Positions 57,677-64,000 of a stretch of 64,000 nt of DNA are shown here, piece by piece. Source of the stretch: Aphelocoma coerulescens (taxonomy: Eukaryota; Chordata; Aves; Passeriformes; Corvidae); contig NW_027184061.1 of NCBI RefSeq assembly GCF_041296385.1, forward strand, positions 1,364,001-1,428,000, in the 5' to 3' direction. A model generated the notes under the pieces. The model made no database searches. It had not been told where the DNA came from and worked only from the letters and a program-made list of their open reading frames with translations. The translations under genes and the position numbers were made by a program. Numbering within the stretch: the stretch's first letter is position 1; each line of letters opens with the position of its first letter.

Positions 57677-57746
57677 GGCCCGGCCTTGGCGCTCCCCCCC
57701 TCCCACCTCCCCAAATTCCCCTGGCGGGGGGCGCCAAGGCCGGGCC
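57677..57746. repeat. Inverted repeat beside the X/Y module, unit B
   Basis: The 16-base arms at 57,677-57,692 and 57,731-57,746 are unchanged from unit A. Confidence 0.9.
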
Positions 57747-57789
57747 ACACGTGGGCTCCAGCTGGGGAGCGCCGGGCGCTGCGGCTCTG

Positions 57790-57833
57790 CCTGGCAACTG
57801 CTGAGTCACCAGCGCCGCGCCTTCTGATTGGCT
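57790..57833 (+). promoter_or_regulatory. MHC class II-type X-X2-Y module at the zinc-finger gene 5' end, unit B
   Basis: Identical to the module at 17,806, with 34 bp from X box to Y box. Confidence 0.78.
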
Positions 57834-58029
57834 GAGCGCTGCCTGAGGGCCGCGCCTGCACCAAGGGGGGACACCCTGCTCCAGGGGGGATGGCCCGAAA
57901 ACCGGGCACCCCCAGCGAACCAACAACACCAACGCCTCCTTACAAACACATGCTCTGAATCTGCTCGGACACAGCCACACGCACTTGCACACAAGCAAGT
58001 GACAGCACAAACCAGCAGCTCCACAAAAT

Positions 58030-61000
58030 GGCACTGACTGACACACACTGCTGCTCAGCCAAGCTCCTGCTCAATTCCTCAACTTCCAGAACAACAACAA
58101 AGCCTGAACAGAACCATGGACATCGTTTCCTAATCAAAAGGGGACAATGTTGAGGCAGTTTGCACATTCTCCCAGAGCTAATTAAGGACATGGACACCCA
58201 GCGGGGGTAAAAAGGGAAGTCGAGAAGGGGTCCCAGCAACAGGGGACGGATGGTGTTGGTGTGCTGGGAAGGGATTGGTTGAAGGGAGTGTGCAGGAATA
58301 TGGTTAAGGCAAACAGCAGCAGGAGGAATCTATGTGGTAAGAAAGGAAAAGGAAGATGGAAAAGAGGAGGAAGAGAAAAAAGTGAGGACAGGGATGCTTT
58401 TCAGCGCCATCTTATCCTCAACATTTGCCAGCTGATCCAGATCTTTTGTATCCCCGCGTTCCAGGACAGGACAGAAAAAGAAGCTCAGGATTTCAGGGGG
58501 TTTCTCTGTGGTGGGGAGCAGCAGGACAGGGCAGCACGGGCTGGGGGCCTGTGGGGAGCTGCGGGGCCGGGCTGGGGCTGTGGGGCAGCCGGGGCTCAGC
58601 GCCGGGCACTGCCTGACCCCAACACCCCCCGGGCAGGGCCGGCAGTGGCCCCCGGCCCCCAGGAGGCTGTGGGATGTGGAAGGATCAGGATTTTCTTTCA
58701 TTGATCTTGTTTGGGTCACTGGAGAAACGAATGATTTTGCAGAAAGCTCAGCAGCTGTCAGAGGATGAGCACCCACAGGCACTGAGGGGGCTCCAGGAGA
58801 GGCACAAGAAGCCCCTGCAGCACTTGGCCAGAAAGGCTCAGCAGGGGAATGCAAGAAGGGATGAGCAAAAGGCCAAGGTGAAGGCAAAGGCCATGGCAGA
58901 GTTTCTACAGCCCCCCAGGGATGAACCGCAGGGCCCAAGGGGGCCCCAGCACCCAGGGGACGGCGGTGGCCACAAGCACCTGGCACAGGCATTGCCCTCC
59001 TCGGCACGGCAGAGCCCACCCAAACAGCCCCTGGCAAGGAATCAGGGGTCCATCTGCAGGCCAGAAGGACACTGCAAGCACAGACAGCAGCACCCTCAGC
59101 ACCAGCAAGTCCACCCCACATGGACATGGATTGTCAGGGCTGGCAGAGCTCCCAGCAGACCAGGGACCCACCGCACCAGAGCCCTTGAGAACATTCAGGG
59201 CGCGTCCGGATCGAGACGAGGCCGCTCCTGATGGACACAGGGGCCTCTCGATCCACTCTGAATCTGACACCTAAGGGGGGAAATTGTCAAGAAGTTCTTT
59301 CATTATCCAGGGAATAAGTGGGAAAGATTGCCAGGTGTGTTTTATTCAACCACTATCAGTAGATGTGGGGGATGGGTTTGAAATGCATCAATTTCTGTTT
59401 GTTCCTAATTGTGATTGTAATTTACTGGGAAGGGATTTGGTGGCTAAAGTGGGAATGCAAATTAACATTGTCAAAGGAGATACAAAGGCTAATGCTGCTG
59501 TACCTTGGTGTCAAATGTCTGCGAAGGCCTCTGCTGAAGTGAACCCAGAAGTGTGGGCAGCCCCACGGAAATAGGGAAAATCAGATATGGAGCCTCTCCA
59601 AATTCCTCTGGAGCATCCAGGACAAGTGGTGTCTAAAAGCAATACCCTGTTCCAAGGGAGGCAAGGAAGGGGTTACAGCCTCTTACTGAGTCCCTGCTAA
59701 AGGCAGCGCTTCTGGAGCCAGGCATCTCTCCCTACAACTCTCCTCTCCTGCCAGGCAAGAAACCCCATCATGGACACCAGCAGAAAAGCACAATTTTCAA
59801 GGCTTCAAAAGCAGATTAACTGAGCCTCCTGCCCTGGCCCTCCCAGACAGGGAAAAACCATTTGAATTGCATGTGGATGTTAAACAGGGCCATGCCAAAG
59901 GAATTCTTGGGCTCAAATGTTTCACCCAGTGGCCAGAGAGTGGCCTCATTGTCTTATTGCAGAATTGTGCAGCCCCGGCTTTAATGGGAACTGAGGCCTG
60001 AAAACTGACAGCAGCAGAATCTCTCATTGTTCAAGCCTGGCATCAAGGTAAAGCTTTGTTAACCAAAGGAGCTTCTAAATGGATGAGCAGCGCTGGGTTC
60101 TTACAGAATGAAACTTGTTGGATGGAACAGGAGGATTCAGAGTTGAGGACAGGGCAAGGGTTGAACCCAGCCTCCTGTTTGAACGGCCCTGGACACGGGG
60201 CTGGCAAGAAACCCATGGCTGCAGCCAAGTGACAGAGCTCCAGAGCCGGCCTAGGAGAGATTTACCAGACATTCCCTGGCCTGAGGGAGAAAAGGTGTTT
60301 AGGGATGGGGCTGCAAGGGCAGCAGAAGGGAAAAGAGTGACAAGACACGCTGCTCTTAAGGAAAGGGAAGGAGACAAAGCGCAGCTCAGCGCCCGCATGC
60401 TCAGCTCAAAGGGCCGAGCTGGGGGTGCTTGGAAGAGCCTGGCACTGAAATGCCCTGAGCAGGAAGGCTTCAATGTCTTCTGCTAACAGCATGGCAGCTC
60501 ACAGCGGGGCAGAAGCATTTCCGACTGCTTCAGCAATCCCTGCCTCAGTTCTTAAGGCATGTTTGGAACAAACAATTCCAAGATATGGGATTGTGGAAGC
60601 AATGGACTCAGACAGGGGAACTCATTTTACAGGAAAGATCCTTCAGGCCGTTCTGGCTGCTTTAGGAACACAGTGGGACCTCCAAACGCCCTGGCACCCC
60701 CACAGTTCGGGTCGGGTAGAAAGAATGAATGGGGAAATAAAGAAACACCTTCTGAAGCTGCTGGGAGAAACCAAGATGCCACAGGTACGGCTGCTGCCAT
60801 TGGCTTTGGCAAGAAGAAGAGCCAGACCCAGGGCAAATATTCAATTATCTCCCCTGGAATCCATGTTTTCAATTCCTTACCCTGGTGTGATAAATGAGTG
60901 AATGATAAATGTTGTCTTTCACATATATGATTCAAACATTTAGAAGTGATGATGGATTGTGTAGAAAGAGTGTTACAGTAAAATGTAGTTAAGTAGAAAC

Positions 61001-63590
61001 AAGATTAAGATAACTGTAACTTCGAAATAGTTGTAGTATGTTAAGAAATGTATTAATAAACACATGGTAATAAATGTCTTTTGAGCTGAGAAACTACAGA
61101 GCCAGGAATCTAAGACATCTTAGAGAAACAAAGAAGATAAACCGCATGCATCCCAGGAAGATTGTTACCTCATCAGAGCTCACACCGCCCAAGGGAACTG
61201 GCAGCTGCAAATGAGGCTGGAGACTGCGGAGGCACCGGAGAGAGGGGGCCTGTCTGCAGTTCTGAAGCGATCCAGAGGAATGAGGCGGTGTCCTGCTGGG
61301 GGAAGGGGCAGAAACGGGACAGGGGGAAAGGGGAGGGAAGTGTAAATTCCTTTCTGGGTTAATGAATATGTAACAGTTCAGGAGAGTACTTCAGCCCACA
61401 GTAAAATGAATGGAGGGCGCCTCTGGCAACATTGCCAAGCGCCCCAGGCTGTGATTTGTACCCTTGTTCTACTAATAAATGTTCAATGTTATATTGCTAA
61501 AAATTTAGCTTCTGTATTCATTTTCTTCAGTCTTGATCCTCTAACCCTAAAAAGGTTGTTGGAGAGTTTGTGTCCTACCCACAGTTTTGGTAACAAGTTT
61601 ACAAAATTAGAAGGCGTTTTCTTAATAATCCTACTTTGATATTGTCAGATGGGTCTGGGCCAGGGGTGTGTCAATTTTTATTCTTAGGACAAGAAGCAGC
61701 AAAAATCTTTATTGCGTGGGGTTTTTTCTGTTACGTGTGTGTGTGGCTGTTAGTGATGGCAGAATTTTGGAACGGGTTTTTCAATGTTCACATTTCGGTT
61801 ACATTTTGCAAAAGTGGAAGAGCTTTAAAGGAGACCCTTTAACTCATAAACAGTTAAAAAAAACATTTTAAAAAAAAGAAAGCCGCTTTTGGGGGTGACA
61901 CGTGAAAGTCACCTGATGGCTGCCCCGGAAGAGAAGTTTCCTTCCAGGCAGCCAGCAGAGGAGCTTTAGAAATGCAAATTAACTCTGCTGCGGGAAGTGT
62001 GCACAATGTCCCAGGCTCTCCTTGCCTGCCAGAGGAATTGGGCTGATTCCCTCTGCCCCTCACCCCAAGCTCTGCCTCCCTGCACAGATGGAATTTGCAT
62101 CGCTAAAGGCAGAGCCCACACTGAGCATCTCGGACTCTGCAACAGAAATCCCTGAAGCTGCAAAGGAAAACAGCAAACGGAGAATGTTGGGAGAACTTCA
62201 CTCACAAAAGCGGGGGGGAATCATCCCTCTCCCCACTCCAACATCTGCTGGCACTGTCTGGGTTATACAGGGTGCGTTTGACCACTGGGCTGCTTTTGCT
62301 GACACAAGGTCAGCGAAATCACTTGGGAATCCAAGGATGTGATGATTTAATCAGAGAAAAGTGGTCAATTGATGCATCCCTGGCATTTCTGGGAGTGCCC
62401 AAAAATGGGGAAAAGATGAACGGCCACCAGAACAAATCCTACAACACCATGGAGCAGCCCCTGGGAACCCAAACGAATTCATACCAGGTGCCAGAGAACC
62501 CATTGATCACTTCAATGCATCATTAGATTACAAGCTGTCCCCCAAATCATAACCAAGCACACAGCTCCAGCTCCTGACCTTCTCACCCACCAATCCACTC
62601 CTATGAGCAACGCCACATTTCACCCTGGGATGGCATCAGATTCTCTCTCAGAAGGACCAGGAGGTTGTGGAAAATTAAATTACTCAAACTGCCCTTGTCA
62701 AAGAGATGGCCAAGGAAAAGTGGTGAAACAAGAACAAAGGAAAGAAGAAAGCAGCTCATGTACCGCTCCAAATGTGGAAAGGATGGGAATGGGACACGTT
62801 TTCGTGGTCCCCTGGCAGACCATGGGTTAAACCAATGCTGTTTCTCCTCTCAGGTGCTATAGCAAGTCTCATCTTTTTACCATGCACCACACCTTGCTCA
62901 GTGCAGCTCATTCAGCAGGGGATCAAGGGCATGCAGGTGGCAGCCAGGCCTCCTGACCCAGAAACGGCCACAAAAGGACACAGAATGAGGTCACTGAGAA
63001 TAATCCCAAAACCAAAGAAGGCCCAGGAAAAACAGATTAAGGCATTTTTAAAGTTTGTAAAGAAAAGTACTGAAAAAATAAGAAGGGGGGATTAAAAGGA
63101 AAAAAATGAACGTGTCTTTAGAAACAGATGCTGTGAATCCCATTGGAGATAGGGCCAGGGACTTGGAGGTAAGGATGTAACGAGAGAAACCATAAAATTT
63201 CAGAAAAGTGTTACTAGCTGACAGGAACCGCGGCTCAGCCAAGCTCCTGCGAAATTCCTGAACTTCCCGAAGAAGAACAAGGACTCCACAGAGCCATGAT
63301 TACCGGATGTTCTACAAAGTGGGGGTGCACATTAAGGGGCACATGCAGCAGGCGCATCGGGAAGTCTGTACCTTCCAAGGACCTCAGCCACGGGGGAAAG
63401 GGACACGGAGATGCGGCCGGCGAAATCGGCATAAAAAGGAGGCTGCGTCCTCCAACACTTGGACAGACCCCACGGGAAATGCCCCGTGGCCTCTCCCTTG
63501 CTCCAGGAATAAAGTTCCTTTTACAGGACTCCTCCGGCTCCTCTGGGGACACAAACCTCTGGCCACGGGAACTTTCCCGCACACTCCCGC
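58030..63590 (+). pseudogene. Class I ERV relic with gag, protease, integrase, env tail and LTR (unit B)
   Basis: A fuller but still broken version of the unit A provirus. Gag fragments lie at about 58,420-59,220. The protease follows at 59,225-59,575 with its active site MDTGAS visible and the C-terminal motif NLLGRDLVAKVGMQI, split by a frame change. An integrase core at 60,473-60,880 has DSDRGTHF and SGRVERMN. About 60,888-61,535 is AT-rich, unrelated to unit A and probably an inserted LTR. An envelope transmembrane C-terminal piece (near 62,860-63,095, motif FLPCTTPC) is followed by a polypurine tract (aagaagggggg, about 63,080-63,090) and the 3' LTR (63,092-63,588; AATAAA at 63,508-63,513). 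Stops prevent any complete product. Confidence 0.78.
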
Positions 63591-64000
63591 CGACGGGGCA
63601 GCCACCTCTGTCCTACCCACAGCAGCCGGGACGAGCCAGCGCTGCTCCGGCACCGGCTCCTGCCGAGGCAGCAGCGGCAAGGAGAGCGCGGGCAGCCGCT
63701 CCCGCAGCGCCCTCACGCCAGGGCGAACACGGCGCCCACACGGCACAACGAACCCGCCCCAGCCCCCTGCCGCCCCCTCCGCCCGCAGCCAGCGCCGAGC
63801 CCCGCCAGAACCGAGCGCGGCTCCCACCTGCGCTGGGGCCGCCTCCGAGCTCCGCCGCCGCCTCACCGGGCTCCGGCCGCCGCCGCCGCTCCCGGGCCCG
63901 CACAGACGCTCCGCCAATGGCGCCTCTGCTGCGCCACGGCCGCCCTGCCGGCGGCTCCGGGCCCGGGCTGCTCCCCGCTCCGACCAATCAGCGCGCCAGA
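63591..64000 (+). promoter_or_regulatory. CpG island, unit B, predicted PAK3-like promoter
   Basis: Nearly identical to 22,730-23,133, with the CCAAT box at 63,984-63,988. The window ends inside it. By analogy a PAK3-like gene should start roughly 0.65 kb beyond the edge. Confidence 0.6.

Overview
The window is vertebrate nuclear DNA, almost certainly from a songbird (Passeriformes). It has spliced genes, CpG-island promoters, degraded endogenous retroviruses (ERVs) and debris of MHC class II beta genes. Its two kinase families, PAK3-like and PIM1-like, are known to be expanded in passerines (reported for zebra finch). Together these suggest a repeat-rich MHC-linked region.

Layout. Two copies of one unit lie in the same orientation. 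Unit A runs from base 1 to about 23.4 kb. Unit B runs from about 38.0 kb to the window end. They appear about 2% diverged where I compared them by eye. Each unit holds, in order: an LTR-like repeat; a PIM pseudogene (minus strand); an intact five-exon PIM1-like kinase (minus); an MHC class II-type X/Y promoter module (plus); an orphan MHC class II beta transmembrane exon (minus); minisatellites; a class II-like ERV gag remnant (minus); further LTR debris; a C2H2 zinc-finger gene (minus) with a second X/Y module at its 5' end; a class I ERV relic (plus); and a CpG island. In unit A the island leads into an intact 11-exon PAK3-like kinase (23.8-32.0 kb, plus). In unit B the window ends inside the island, so another PAK3-like gene is expected just beyond. 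The 32-38 kb spacer holds PIM and LTR fragments, unassigned DNA and a 780-bp all-purine satellite.

The copies differ in informative ways. Unit B alone carries a 2.27-kb LTR element (50,962-53,228) with near-identical LTRs and a 6-bp target-site duplication; the empty site is intact in unit A. Its single long ORF joins a retroviral matrix-like N-terminus to a full cold-shock domain of the Y-box protein (YBX) family and a proline/aromatic tail, with no pol or env. This is the most unusual object in the window. Other differences are 9 versus 6 zinc fingers, an MHC exon 2 fragment only in A, a hexanucleotide expansion only in B, and HRD versus HQD in the PIM catalytic loop.

Functionally, the probable working genes are two PIM1-like kinases, one PAK3-like kinase, two zinc-finger proteins and the retroelement ORF. 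Exon boundaries were placed by eye from splice consensus and reading phase. No similarity search was run; family assignments rest on recognised motifs.
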